A DNA stretch of 64,000 bases from Mesorhizobium sp. WSM4311 (GTDB taxonomy: Bacteria > Pseudomonadota > Alphaproteobacteria > Rhizobiales > Rhizobiaceae), in the NCBI RefSeq assembly GCF_002295115.1, contig NZ_NSFV01000005.1, positions 434,001-498,000 of the forward strand, given 5' to 3'. The notes beneath the pieces were generated by a model that had not been told where the DNA came from, searched no databases, and saw only the letters and a program-made list of their open reading frames with translations. Below are positions 19,311 through 29,351 of the stretch, piece by piece. Positions within the stretch are counted from its first letter, which is position 1. Every line of letters begins with the position of its first letter. Position numbers and translations under genes: made by a program.

Positions 19311-20357
19311 TCAAGCCATTGCGTGGCGGTGATTGGCCGAATAGTGCCCGGTCAGATGATGCTCGAGCTGCCGCTCGATGTCGGTCAAAAGGCTCGACGC
19401 GCCGAAGCGGAACAGTTCCGGTTCCAGCCATGGCCGGCCGAGCTCTTCCTTCATCAGCACCAGCCAGTCGAGCGAGGCTTTTGCCGTGGATATGCCGCCG
19501 GCCGGCTTGAAGCCGATGAGATAGCCGGTTTCCTCGAAATAGGCCCTGATGGCGCGCACCATGGCGAGGCCGACGGGCAGCGTGGCGTTGACGCTTTCCT
19601 TGCCGGTCGAGGTCTTGATGAAATCGGCGCCCGCCATCATCGCCACCATCGAGGCCAGCATGACATTGCGCAAAGTGGCGAGGTCGCCAGTGCCCAGAAT
19701 GACCTTCAGATGCGCATCGCCGCAGGCAGCACGCATCGACACGATCTCATTGTAGAGCTCCCGCCACTTGGCGCCGAACACCAGCCCGCGCGGAATAACG
19801 ACGTCGATCTCGTCGGCGCCGTCGCGCACCGAAGCCTCGATTTCCTGCAGCCGGGTCGACAGGGGTGCCAGGCCATGCGGAAAGGCGGTGGAGACGGCGG
19901 CGACGTGGATGCCGGTGCCACGCACGGCATCCACGGCCGTGGCGACGAAGGGGTGGTAGACGCAGACGGCAGCCGGCCGGATGGTTTCACCTGCGATGCC
20001 GAGGCCTTCGACGATGTCGCGGCGGAAGGGATTGATCGCCTTGGCGCAGAGCCGGCGCACCCGCTCCTCGGTGTCGTTGGAGTTCAGCGTCGTCAGATCC
20101 ATGCAGGCGACAGCGCGCAGCAGCCAGGCCGCCTGGTTGTCGGCCTTGATCGAGCGCCGCTTGGTCAGGCTGGCGACGCGCCGTTCCAGTGCCGAGCGGT
20201 TGACGCTGCGCACCGATTCCATGAAGCCGAGGTCGAGTTTCATGCCCGGATTGCGCGCAATGCGATGGTCCAGCGGCACGGGGGTGTTGGCGGCGGCGCG
20301 GGCCGGCAGCGGCGTCACCTTGGTGCCAAGATCGGCTTCGCGGATTGTGCTGCTCAT
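19311..20357 (-). CDS. deoC: Deoxyribose-phosphate aldolase
   Basis: Long-type DeoC of 348 residues, splitting 2-deoxyribose-5-phosphate into acetaldehyde and glyceraldehyde-3-phosphate. The Schiff-base lysine is in ADFIKTSTGK and the second lysine in GFKPAGG. The first 90 residues are an extension absent from E. coli DeoC but usual in rhizobia. The ATG at 20357 (MSSTIREAD) is preferred to an ATG five codons earlier that lacks a ribosome site. Operon leader for the aldehyde dehydrogenase that follows. Confidence 0.9.
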   Translation of the reverse strand: MSSTIREADLGTKVTPLPARAAANTPVPLDHRIARNPGMKLDLGFMESVRSVNRSALERRVASLTKRRSIKADNQAAWLLRAVACMDLTTLNSNDTEERVRRLCAKAINPFRRDIVEGLGIAGETIRPAAVCVYHPFVATAVDAVRGTGIHVAAVSTAFPHGLAPLSTRLQEIEASVRDGADEIDVVIPRGLVFGAKWRELYNEIVSMRAACGDAHLKVILGTGDLATLRNVMLASMVAMMAGADFIKTSTGKESVNATLPVGLAMVRAIRAYFEETGYLIGFKPAGGISTAKASLDWLVLMKEELGRPWLEPELFRFGASSLLTDIERQLEHHLTGHYSANHRHAMA

Positions 20358-20490
20358 CTCCTGCCCTTTCATTCAGCGACTTGCGCTTATGTCTTGGTGC
20401 GCGTCGTTTCCCGACAAGATAGCCCGTGAAGCCACGCTTCACGAGTCCTCAAGCGAGGGATAGCTGAAAAAGGCCGCAAAAGCAGCTAGT

Positions 20491-20510
20491 TTTTGACCGC
20501 ATGGTCAAAA
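20491..20510. promoter_or_regulatory. Perfect palindrome, possible TetR-type operator for deoC
   Basis: TTTTGACC and GGTCAAAA are perfectly complementary around GCAT. The shape TTGACC-N4-GGTCAA is common for TetR-family operators. It is 134 bp upstream of deoC and 31 bp past the stop of the ferredoxin reductase gene. It is not G/C-rich and has no adjoining T run on the side expected for a terminator of that gene. No regulator gene lies next to it. Confidence 0.45.
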
Positions 20511-20540
20511 TGCGGGTCTTGAGGTGCCGGCGTGCGGTCC

Positions 20541-21368
20541 TCAGCCGACGAAGGCGCGCTCGACGACGAAGGTCGCGGGATGGCTGAGCGAGCCTTCCTG
20601 GAAGCCGAGGCTTTCGGCTAGTTCCTTGACGTCCTTGAGCATATGCATCGAGCCGCAGATCATGATCCGGTCCGTTTCCGGATTGAGCTTCTCGATACCG
20701 AGATCGGCGTAGAACTTGCCCGAGCCGATCAGCGCGGTGATGCGGCCCATGCGGGCCGATTCTTCGCGGGTCGTCGAATTGTAGAGCGTGACGCGCCCGG
20801 TGGTCAGTTCGCCGATCAGCGGATCGCTTTCCAGCGCCGCCACCAATTCCTGGCCATAGGTCAGTTCGGCATTGTCGCGGCAGGTATGGGTCAGGATCAG
20901 CTGGTCGAATTTCTCATAGGTGTCGGGGTCGCGCAGCAGGCTGGCGAAGGGCGCGATGCCGGTGCCGGTCGAGATCATGAACAGCCGCTTGGCCGGGGTC
21001 AGCGCGTCGATCACCAGCGTGCCGGTCGACTTCTGGCGCATGATGACGGTGTCACCGACCTGGATCTTCTGCAGTTCCGAGGTCAGCGGGCCGTCCGGCA
21101 CCTTGATCGAGAAGAATTCCAGCTCCTCGTCCCAGGCCGGGCTTGCCACCGAATAGGCGCGGAACACCGGCTTCTCGGCATTGGGCAAGCCGATCATGAC
21201 GAATTCGCCGGAGCGGAAGCGCAGCGACTGCGGGCGGGTGATGCGGAACGAGAACAGCCGGTCGGTGTAGTGCTTCACCGAGACGACGGTTTCGGCATAG
21301 ACATTGGCCGGTATAGGAAACTGCAGCGGGCGGGCGCCGGCGGTGTTGAAGGCGGATGTGGTGTTCAT
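20541..21368 (-). CDS. fpr: Ferredoxin/flavodoxin--NADP reductase
   Basis: FNR-family flavoprotein of 275 residues. FAD-binding segment FRAYSVASP, NADP-binding segment STGTGIAPFASLLRDP, and a C-terminal VERAFVG-type tail as in bacterial Fpr, where the last residues stack near the flavin. It transfers electrons between NADPH and ferredoxin or flavodoxin, often in oxidative-stress defence. ATG at 21368 (MNTTSAF) chosen over a TTG three codons earlier. Transcribed away from hyuA; the 220-bp gap upstream holds both promoters and an ATTAGTATACAAAC stretch that resembles a GntR-type half-palindrome, but I cannot assign it. Confidence 0.9.
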   Translation of the reverse strand: MNTTSAFNTAGARPLQFPIPANVYAETVVSVKHYTDRLFSFRITRPQSLRFRSGEFVMIGLPNAEKPVFRAYSVASPAWDEELEFFSIKVPDGPLTSELQKIQVGDTVIMRQKSTGTLVIDALTPAKRLFMISTGTGIAPFASLLRDPDTYEKFDQLILTHTCRDNAELTYGQELVAALESDPLIGELTTGRVTLYNSTTREESARMGRITALIGSGKFYADLGIEKLNPETDRIMICGSMHMLKDVKELAESLGFQEGSLSHPATFVVERAFVG

Positions 21369-21588
21369 CAAATCCAACTTTCTGGCCCAGCCGGGGACGC
21401 GGGCGCCAAACCTTTTCCTGCGCGCCCGGACCGTTCAGGTCCCGGCGTGCTGCTCGCACACTCCAAAGCGGTAAGCTCTTGTGTCCGGAATTTATTAGTA
21501 TACAAACGATATTTGCGTCAAGATACCGTCGCGAAACACCTTTCCAAACTGTGCCATATCCGTAGTCCCAGCATTTCGGGTTTCGACA

Positions 21589-23673
21589 ATGAAAGAGAAT
21601 TTTTCGGTGCAGCCGCCGGATTCCCTGGGCAGCGTCGTGGCCGGCATCGATGTCGGCGGGACCTTCACCGACCTGCTTCTGATCGACGGCAAGCACGGCG
21701 GCAAGGTGCATATCGCCAAGACCCCGACGACGGTCGACAACCAGGCCTTCGGCGTGGTTTCGGCACTTGGCGCCACCGGATTTGCGATCGACGGCATCGA
21801 CCTCATCGTGCATGGCACGACCACCACCACCAATGCCGTGCTGGAGCGCCGGTTGGCCAAGACCGGCATGATCACCACGCGCGGCTTTCGCGACGTGATC
21901 GAGCTTGGCCGGCGCACGCGGCCGCAACCCTATGGCATGACCGGCACTTTCGTTCCCGTCATCCCGCGCAATCTCAGGCTCGAAGTGTCGGAACGCGTCG
22001 AGGCTTCCGGCGCGGTGCGCACGCCGCTCGACGAGGCCGGGATGCGCGAGGCGGTGAAGGCGCTGATCGCGGCCGGCTGCGAATCCCTCGTCATCCATTT
22101 CCTGCATTCCTACGCCAACCCTTCGCATGAGCGGCGCGCCGCCGAGATCGCCGCCGAGCTCTGGCCGAACGGCTACATCACCACGGGCCACGCGCTGCTG
22201 TCGGAAGCGCGCGAATTCGAGCGTGGGGTGACGGCTTCCGTCAACGCCTCCGTGCAGCCTATTCTCGAGCGCTATGTCGAGCGGCTGCGCAAGGAATTGG
22301 CCGCCAAAGGCTATGCCCGCGACTTCCTGATCATGAACGGCAATGGCGGCATGATCTCGGCCCGCTTCGTCACACGTGAATCGGCCAAGACAGTGATGTC
22401 CGGCCCGGCCTCGGGCGTCATCGCCGCCGCCTATACGGGCAAGCGTGCCGGCTTCGAGAACCTCGTCACCTACGACATGGGCGGCACCTCGACCGACGTG
22501 GCGCTGATCCGCAACGCCGAGCCGGCGGTCTCCAACGAGATCGAGATCGAATATGCCATGCCGATCCATGTGCCGATGGTGGCGGTGCACACGGTCGGCG
22601 CCGGCGGCGGCTCGATCGCCCGCGTCGACGCCGCCGGCCTGATCCAGATCGGTCCGGAAAGCGCCGGCGCCAATCCCGGGCCGATCTGCTATGGCCGCGG
22701 CGGCCTCGAGCCTACCATCACCGACGCCAATCTGGTGCTTGGCCGGCTGGCGCCGAAGAAGCTGCTGGCCGTCGAAAACCCGGTCACCGTGGAGCGCGTC
22801 ACCGGCATTTTCGAGGACAAGATCGGCAAGGCGACCGGCCTGTCCGGTGTCGAGGCGGCGGGTGCGGTGCTCAGGCTCGGCAACATGAAGATGGCCGGCG
22901 CCATCCGCATGGTCTCGGTGTCGCGCGGCCATGACCCGCGCGATTTCGCGCTGTTTGCCTTCGGCGGCGCCGGGCCGCTGCATGCGACGGCGCTGGCGCG
23001 CGAACTCGGCCTGCCCCGTGTGCTGGTGCCGGCGCGCCCCGGCATCACCAACGCGCTCGGCTGCGTCGTTGCCGATCTGCGCCATGACTTCGTCAACACC
23101 ATCAACCAGCCGGTCGCGGTTCTGGACGAAAGTCAGCTTCATCAAGTATTGGAACGGCACCGAAACGAAGGCGAGGAGCTGATCGGCAAGGAAGCGGTGA
23201 AGCCGGAGACGATCCGCGTCACCCACTCCGCCGACATGCAGTTCGTCGGGCAGACCCATATCATCAACGTGCCGCTGCCGTCCTCGTCCGTGACCCGGCA
23301 GGAGCTGCAGGCCCTGTTCGAAAAGGCCTATTTTGCCCGCTTCAAGGTCGAGCTGCCGGAAATCCGCGCCAACCTCGTCAACCTCAACACCTCGGTCACC
23401 GGCGTGCGCCCGGCGATCGACCTGTCGCGGCTGATCGACCCGGCCGGGCGCGCCAGGGCGCTGGACGAGGCGCGGCGCGAGATCCGGCCGGTCTGGTATG
23501 CAGGCCAGTGGCACGACACGCCGGTCTATATCAGGGAAAAACTGCCGCTCGATGCCGTCATCGAAGGCCCGGCGATCCTCGAACAGATGGACGCCACCAC
23601 CGTGCTCGAACCCGGCGACCGCGCAAGGTCGGACGCCGACGGCAACATCATCATCGACATTGGCGAGGCCTGA
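21589..23673 (+). CDS. hyuA: Hydantoinase/oxoprolinase large subunit A
   Basis: Protein of 694 residues of the N-methylhydantoinase A / 5-oxoprolinase family, with the ATP-binding fold motif AGIDVGGTFTD near the N-terminus and the second motif VTYDMGGTSTDVALI about residue 295. It should use ATP to open a cyclic amide such as a hydantoin or 5-oxoproline together with HyuB. Start ATG at 21589; its ribosome site is weak. HyuB follows after one base, indicating an obligate pair. Substrate is not evident. Confidence 0.88.
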   Translation: MKENFSVQPPDSLGSVVAGIDVGGTFTDLLLIDGKHGGKVHIAKTPTTVDNQAFGVVSALGATGFAIDGIDLIVHGTTTTTNAVLERRLAKTGMITTRGFRDVIELGRRTRPQPYGMTGTFVPVIPRNLRLEVSERVEASGAVRTPLDEAGMREAVKALIAAGCESLVIHFLHSYANPSHERRAAEIAAELWPNGYITTGHALLSEAREFERGVTASVNASVQPILERYVERLRKELAAKGYARDFLIMNGNGGMISARFVTRESAKTVMSGPASGVIAAAYTGKRAGFENLVTYDMGGTSTDVALIRNAEPAVSNEIEIEYAMPIHVPMVAVHTVGAGGGSIARVDAAGLIQIGPESAGANPGPICYGRGGLEPTITDANLVLGRLAPKKLLAVENPVTVERVTGIFEDKIGKATGLSGVEAAGAVLRLGNMKMAGAIRMVSVSRGHDPRDFALFAFGGAGPLHATALARELGLPRVLVPARPGITNALGCVVADLRHDFVNTINQPVAVLDESQLHQVLERHRNEGEELIGKEAVKPETIRVTHSADMQFVGQTHIINVPLPSSSVTRQELQALFEKAYFARFKVELPEIRANLVNLNTSVTGVRPAIDLSRLIDPAGRARALDEARREIRPVWYAGQWHDTPVYIREKLPLDAVIEGPAILEQMDATTVLEPGDRARSDADGNIIIDIGEA

Positions 23674-23674
23674 G

Positions 23675-25375
23675 ATGCCTGACATTGACATGGCAAAGCT
23701 CGACGCCATCACCCTTTCGGTCCTCCAGGCGGCCTTGCAGCAGGTCTGCGACGAGATGGACCTGACATTCTCCCGCGCTGCCTTCTCGCCGGTCATCGCC
23801 GAAGCCAACGACCGTTCCGACGGCATCTATTCCGCCGTCGACGGTTCGCTGATCGCACAGGGAAGCCAGGGCCTGCCGGTGTTCGTCGGCGTCATGCAAT
23901 ATTCGACGAAAACGGTGATCGAGATGATCGCCGATGGCCGTTGCCTGGCCCCTGAGCCGGGTGACATCTACATCGTCAACGATCCCTATCTTGGCGGCAC
24001 GCATCTGATGGATGTGCGCTTCGCCATGCCGGTCTACCGGGACGGCAAGATCTTCTGCTGGCTGTCCAACACCGGCCACTGGCCCGACATTGGCGGCTCG
24101 GTGCCCGGTGGCTTCTCGGCCTCGGCGACGGCGGTCGAACAGGAAGGCCTGCGGCTGCCGCCGGTCAAACTGTTCAAGAAGGGCGTGCTCGATCCCGAGA
24201 TCTACGCCATCATCTGCTCCAACATCCGCGTCGCAGACCAGCGCATCGGCGACATTAGGGCCCAGGCCGCCGCGCTGCTGATCGGTCAGGATCGGCTCAA
24301 TGGAATCCTGGATCGTTACGGGGACGAAACCGTTGTCGAGGCGATCGCCGAACTGCGCCGCCGCGCCGCCGAGCAGATGCGCGCCAACATAGCGGCCATT
24401 CCCGACGGCACCTATCGCTCGAAGGCCTTTGTCGATTCCGATGGCGTGGTCAACGAGCCGCTGACCATCGCCCTTGCGGTGGAAAAACAAGGCGACACGC
24501 TGATCTTCGATTTCGCCGGCTCGTCCAAGCCTTGCGCCGGGCCGATGAACAGCGTGCTGGCGACGACCCTGTCCTCGGTCTATCTCGCCATGCGCCACAT
24601 TTTTCCGGACGTGCCGATCAGCGCCGGCGCCTTCGAGCCGTTGATCGTCAAGCGGCCGGAAGGCACCTTCCTCGATGCCAAATATCCGCGTCCGGTGTCG
24701 GGCTGCGCGGCGGAAGTCTCGCAGCGCATCGCCGAGGCGGTGTTCGCGGCCATGGTGCAGGCATTGCCCGACAAGGTGACGGCGGCGCCCGCCGGCTCCA
24801 GCGGCAATTTCGCGCTCGGCGGCAACGATCCGGCGCGCGGCCGCGATTACGTCATGTACCAGATCTCCGGTGGCGGCTATGGCGGCAATTCGGGCCATGA
24901 CGGGCTGACCAATGGCTGCTCGACCATCGGCATTTCAAAATCGCCTCCGGTCGAGATCATGGAGCAGGCCTTTCCGGTGCTCTATCGCCACTACGCCTTG
25001 CGCGAAGGCTCGGGCGGCGCGGGCAAGCATCGCGGCGGTTTCGGCCTCGCCTATGAGGTCGAGATCCTGCGTGGCGATGCGCGGGCCTCCTTCGTCATGG
25101 ATCACGGCCGTTTCGGCCCGCAAGGCGCGCTCGGCGGCAAGGACGGCGCGGTCAACAGCGTGACCGTCTTCCGTGGTGGCGAGGAACACGTGCCGCCGCA
25201 TCTCTCCAAGGAACAGGACATTCCGCTCAAGGCCGGCGACCGCGTGCGCGTTGGCACGCCCGGCGGCGGCGGTTACGGCGACCCGCGCCAGCGCGACCCG
25301 GAATTGGTCGCGCGCGACGTCCGGCTTGGCTATTATACAGCCGAGCAAGCCAAGGATTTGTTCGGGACCACATGA
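23675..25375 (+). CDS. hyuB: Hydantoinase/oxoprolinase subunit B
   Basis: Protein of 566 residues with the HyuB hallmarks VNDPYLGGTHLMD and, near the end, GGGGYGDPRQRD. Partner of HyuA in ATP-dependent opening of cyclic amides. The ATG at 23675 is one base after the HyuA stop. The earlier in-frame region overlaps hyuA and was rejected. The stop overlaps the next small gene by 4 bp. Confidence 0.9.
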   Translation: MPDIDMAKLDAITLSVLQAALQQVCDEMDLTFSRAAFSPVIAEANDRSDGIYSAVDGSLIAQGSQGLPVFVGVMQYSTKTVIEMIADGRCLAPEPGDIYIVNDPYLGGTHLMDVRFAMPVYRDGKIFCWLSNTGHWPDIGGSVPGGFSASATAVEQEGLRLPPVKLFKKGVLDPEIYAIICSNIRVADQRIGDIRAQAAALLIGQDRLNGILDRYGDETVVEAIAELRRRAAEQMRANIAAIPDGTYRSKAFVDSDGVVNEPLTIALAVEKQGDTLIFDFAGSSKPCAGPMNSVLATTLSSVYLAMRHIFPDVPISAGAFEPLIVKRPEGTFLDAKYPRPVSGCAAEVSQRIAEAVFAAMVQALPDKVTAAPAGSSGNFALGGNDPARGRDYVMYQISGGGYGGNSGHDGLTNGCSTIGISKSPPVEIMEQAFPVLYRHYALREGSGGAGKHRGGFGLAYEVEILRGDARASFVMDHGRFGPQGALGGKDGAVNSVTVFRGGEEHVPPHLSKEQDIPLKAGDRVRVGTPGGGGYGDPRQRDPELVARDVRLGYYTAEQAKDLFGTT

Positions 25376-25641
25376 ACCCTCAGGGCAAGTTCAAGTGCCG
25401 TGTCTGCGGCCTCGATCAGTCCCCCGATATGCCGTGGGGCGAGAGCGGCGGAGAACCCAGCTATGCCATATGCTCCTGTTGCGGGGTGGAGTTCGGCTAC
25501 GAAGACGACGGCAAGGCGCTGGCGACCGCGCATCTGCGCTTGGCGCCGATGCCGTTCTTCGATCCCGAGGGTATGAGATTGAGGGGGGTAGCCCGGCTTG
25601 CCTGGAATCGTTTTGGTTTCCCCTCCGGGTCCATGATATGA
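25372..25641 (+). CDS. Small cysteine-rich (CxxC...CxxC) protein, possible CPCC family
   Basis: Protein of 89 residues. Two CxxC knuckles (CRVCG at residues about 9-13 and CSCCGVEFGYEDD at about 34-46) should bind zinc. The pattern resembles small CPCC proteins, some of which occur as immunity genes of toxin systems. Those usually end in a tryptophan-containing conserved tail that is not recognisable here, so the C-terminal half may be degenerate. The ATG overlaps the hyuB stop (ATGA), so it is translated with that operon, and it sits directly before a Fic module. Confidence 0.6.
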   Translation: MNPQGKFKCRVCGLDQSPDMPWGESGGEPSYAICSCCGVEFGYEDDGKALATAHLRLAPMPFFDPEGMRLRGVARLAWNRFGFPSGSMI

Positions 25642-25648
25642 TTTGCGA

Positions 25649-25855
25649 ATGAAGGCTCCCAATTCAAGAATCATCCGTTCGGCCAAGACAGGCCAGTTCG
25701 TCTTGACGAGCGTGCGCGGCGAGAAAATCAGCGCCGTGGAAGGCATGAAGCTCTCCCCTCGCATGGGTGAAATACTTAGCCAGGGCGTCCGGCGCGGACT
25801 GTCCGGTGATGAGCGGCGTTCGCTCATCAAGGAAGAAATCCGCAAAAAGAAATAG
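25649..25855 (+). CDS. Putative antitoxin of the Fic module
   Basis: Basic protein of 68 residues (from MKAPNSRIIRSAKTGQFV) ending in a lysine-rich helix. Its stop is 3 bp before the Fic toxin start, the usual layout of a type II pair. The only candidate for the inhibitory (S/T)xxxE(G/N) helix is SVRGEK, which lacks the final G/N, so the mode of neutralisation is unclear. Assigned by position, not by family. Confidence 0.55.
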   Translation: MKAPNSRIIRSAKTGQFVLTSVRGEKISAVEGMKLSPRMGEILSQGVRRGLSGDERRSLIKEEIRKKK

Positions 25856-25858
25856 ACA

Positions 25859-26419
25859 TTGGCCTACGCTGCCGAGTTCGATCCGCTCTGCTATCCCGGC
25901 ACGACGGTGCTCATCAATCTGCTGGACGTCCGCGATCAGGCCGAACTCGATGAGGTTGAGCTCGCCCTGTTCCTGACTCGCGCCGATGAGCCTCTTCCGG
26001 CAGGCGAACTCGACTACGTGCACCAGCACTTGTTCCAGGATGTCTATGGCTGGGCGGGTCAGGCGCGCACGATCCGCATCGGCAAGGCCGGCAGCTGGTT
26101 CTGTTATCCTGAGCACATAGCCAGTGAGATGGCTCGGGTGTTCCGCGAACTCGGCAACCCCGACCACCTGGCTGATCTTGACAGAGTCAGCTTTGCGAAG
26201 CATCTGGCGCACATCATCGCGGAGATCAATGCCGTTCACCCATTTCGTGAAGGCAATGGCCGTACCCAGCTTACATTCCTGGCCATGCTCGCCGAGCACG
26301 CAGGCTTCACGTTCAACGCCGATATCCTCGACCGTGACCGGGTGATTCAGGCCATGATAGACAGTTTCAGTGGGTCCGAGGCACCACTACAGGCTCTCAT
26401 CGAAGACATCATCGCGTAG
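25859..26419 (+). CDS. Fic/DOC-family protein (putative toxin) with altered motif
   Basis: Protein of 186 residues. A Fic core carries HPFREGNGRTQL at about residues 125-136. The family consensus is HxFx(D/E)GNGRxxR; the catalytic histidine and the phosphate-binding GNGR are intact, but the last arginine is leucine here. That arginine helps hold the ATP phosphates in AMP-transferring members, so activity may be altered. TTG start at 25859, three bases after the putative antitoxin, probably by translational coupling. It is convergent with metI. Confidence 0.78.
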   Translation: MAYAAEFDPLCYPGTTVLINLLDVRDQAELDEVELALFLTRADEPLPAGELDYVHQHLFQDVYGWAGQARTIRIGKAGSWFCYPEHIASEMARVFRELGNPDHLADLDRVSFAKHLAHIIAEINAVHPFREGNGRTQLTFLAMLAEHAGFTFNADILDRDRVIQAMIDSFSGSEAPLQALIEDIIA

Positions 26420-26428
26420 CTCGCCGGG

Positions 26429-27065
26429 TCATCCCCGCCGATCCAGCCGCGCCACCAATCGATCCCCCGCCCACTGGATGCCACACACCAGGATGATCAG
26501 CACGATCACCACCGCGACCATCACCGAGGTCTCGAATCGCTGATAGCCATAGCGGATGGCGAGGTCGCCGAGGCCGCCTGCACCGATGGCGCCAGCCATG
26601 GCCGAGGCGCCGATCAGCGTCACCAGCGTCACCGTGAAGCCGGCGACGATGCCGGGGAGCGCCTCCGGCACCAGCACCTCGCGGATGATCGTCCAGCGGT
26701 TGCCGCCCATGGCGCGCGCCGCCTCGATCAGGCCGTGGTCGACCTCGCGCAGCGACACTTCGGCGATGCGCGCATAGTACGGCGTGGCGGCGATCGACAG
26801 CGGCACGATGGCCGCCCATGTGCCGATCGAGGTGCCGACGATCAGCCGCGTCAGCGGGATCAGCGCCACCAGAAGGATGATGAACGGCACCGAGCGGAAG
26901 CCGTTGATGATTGCGCCGAGCACGCGGTTGACCCACAGGCTCTCCGCGATGCCGCCGCGCTCGGTGGCGATCAGGGCAAGTCCAAGCGGCAGGCCGAAGA
27001 CCAGCGAGATCAGACCGGAGGCGGCCGTCATCAGCACCGTCTCCCAGATCGACCGCAGCAGAAGC

Positions 27066-27085
<20 letters not shown>
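26429..27085 (-). CDS. metI: Methionine ABC transporter permease
   Basis: Inner-membrane protein of 218 residues with five or six membrane segments and the EAA loop GLIEAARAMGGNRWTIIREV. Standard length for MetI. The ATG at 27085 overlaps the end of metN by 20 bp. With MetN and MetQ it imports methionine. Confidence 0.9.
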
Positions 27086-28163
<1,078 letters not shown>

Positions 28164-28191
28164 GCGGTTTCCTGTTCTCGCCATCGAAAAC

Positions 28192-28229
28192 GCAAGTGCG
28201 GCCCGCGCTCAGGCGCGGACCGCATTTGC
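28192..28229 (-). other. Intercistronic hairpin between metQ and metN
   Basis: Seventeen-base arms (28192-28208 and 28213-28229) pair around TCAG with one mismatch and one G-U pair. No T run. Likely protects the metQ message or limits read-through so that the binding protein is made in excess. Confidence 0.7.
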
Positions 28230-28255
28230 TCTCGAACCGGGCGTCCGGTCGCGGA

Positions 28256-29110
28256 TCAATAGGCGCTGAGGCCGGTGCCCTTGTAGACCTTGTCGAACTC
28301 GGCCTTCACCGCGTCGTTCTGGTAGGAGGCCACCAGCGTCTTCACCCAGGCCGAGTTCTCATTGCCGACCTTGACCGCGATAAAGTTGCGGTAGGGATTG
28401 TCAGCGATGGGCTCCTGCGCGATGCGGTTTTCCGGCGTCAGGCCGCTTTTCAGCGCCCAGTCGGTGTTGACCACGGCGGCATCGAGATCCTCGACCGAGC
28501 GGCCGACGATGCCGGCGTCGAGTTCCTTGATCTCGACCTTCTTGGGGTTCTCCGCGATGTCGGCCGTGGTCGCCAGGATGCCGGTGCCGTCCTTCAGCTT
28601 GATCACGCCCTCGTTCTGCAGCACGCGCAGCGCCCGGCCTTCATTGGACGGGTCGTTCGGCACGCCGATCACCGCGCTCTCGGGCAGATCGGCGACCGCC
28701 TTGTACTTCTTGGAGTAGAGGCCGATCGGCCAGACGCCGGTGTAGCCGACGCGCACGATGTGATAGCCTTGAGTCTTGATCTGGTTGTCGAGATAGGGCT
28801 GGTGCTGGAAGGCGTTGGCGTCGATCTCGCCGCGCTCCAGCGCCTCGTTCGGCTGGGTGTAATCGTTGAACACTACGGTCTCGATGGTCAGGCCTTTTTC
28901 GGCGGCCTGGGCGACCACGACGCGCCAGACATCCTCGTCCTCGCCGCTGATGATGCCGACCTTGATCGCTTTCTTGTCCTCGGCGAAAGACGCATGCGGC
29001 GCCATCAGGCTGCCGACCGCGACGGCCGATGCGAACAGCAGAGCCAGGCCGCTGCGGCGGTTGATGGTTGACCAAAGGGAAGATGGCAAAGTGTTGTTGA
29101 CGTCGGACAT
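28256..29110 (-). CDS. metQ: Methionine ABC transporter substrate-binding protein
   Basis: NlpA-family protein of 284 residues. A signal sequence (hydrophobic stretch SGLALLFASAVAVGSLMA) ends at SFA before EDKKA; there is no lipobox cysteine, so it is predicted soluble in the periplasm rather than lipid-anchored. Typical segments are FNDYTQPNEAL and DANAFQHQPYL. Start at 29110 (MSDVNN) chosen; an ATG nine codons upstream is possible. The upstream 240 bp contain an inverted repeat AGAACG/CGTTCT (29199-29218) of unknown role; I see no SAM riboswitch. Confidence 0.88.
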   Translation of the reverse strand: MSDVNNTLPSSLWSTINRRSGLALLFASAVAVGSLMAPHASFAEDKKAIKVGIISGEDEDVWRVVVAQAAEKGLTIETVVFNDYTQPNEALERGEIDANAFQHQPYLDNQIKTQGYHIVRVGYTGVWPIGLYSKKYKAVADLPESAVIGVPNDPSNEGRALRVLQNEGVIKLKDGTGILATTADIAENPKKVEIKELDAGIVGRSVEDLDAAVVNTDWALKSGLTPENRIAQEPIADNPYRNFIAVKVGNENSAWVKTLVASYQNDAVKAEFDKVYKGTGLSAY

Positions 29111-29351
29111 GATTGATCTCTGCGGTTGTGAAGTCATGGCAGCAAGGCGGATTGCCCAGGCTTGGTCACATCGTCAGAAATTCTATCGAGTTTATCAAAG
29201 AACGTGTTTCGCCGTTCTCGGCAAAGCCCGGAATATTCTCTCAAAAATTTGAAGGGAGGGAGCACAAGACGCCATTGGATCGACCGCGGCGATGTAGCGC
29301 TGCGATCCGGGGCAATCGGGAGGGATCAGATTCTGGAGGCCTAGCGGGTCC

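Noticed and set aside
21052..23826. Very long minus-strand open frame (over 900 codons) opposite hyuA
   Set aside because: Composition is rich in Arg, Asp, Gly and His with no domain; it is the mirror of the hyuA coding frame, common in GC-rich DNA.
29111..29351. SAM-type riboswitch upstream of metQ
   Set aside because: I found only a short AGAACG/CGTTCT inverted repeat and no recognisable SAM-I or SAM-II core. A covariance search would settle it.
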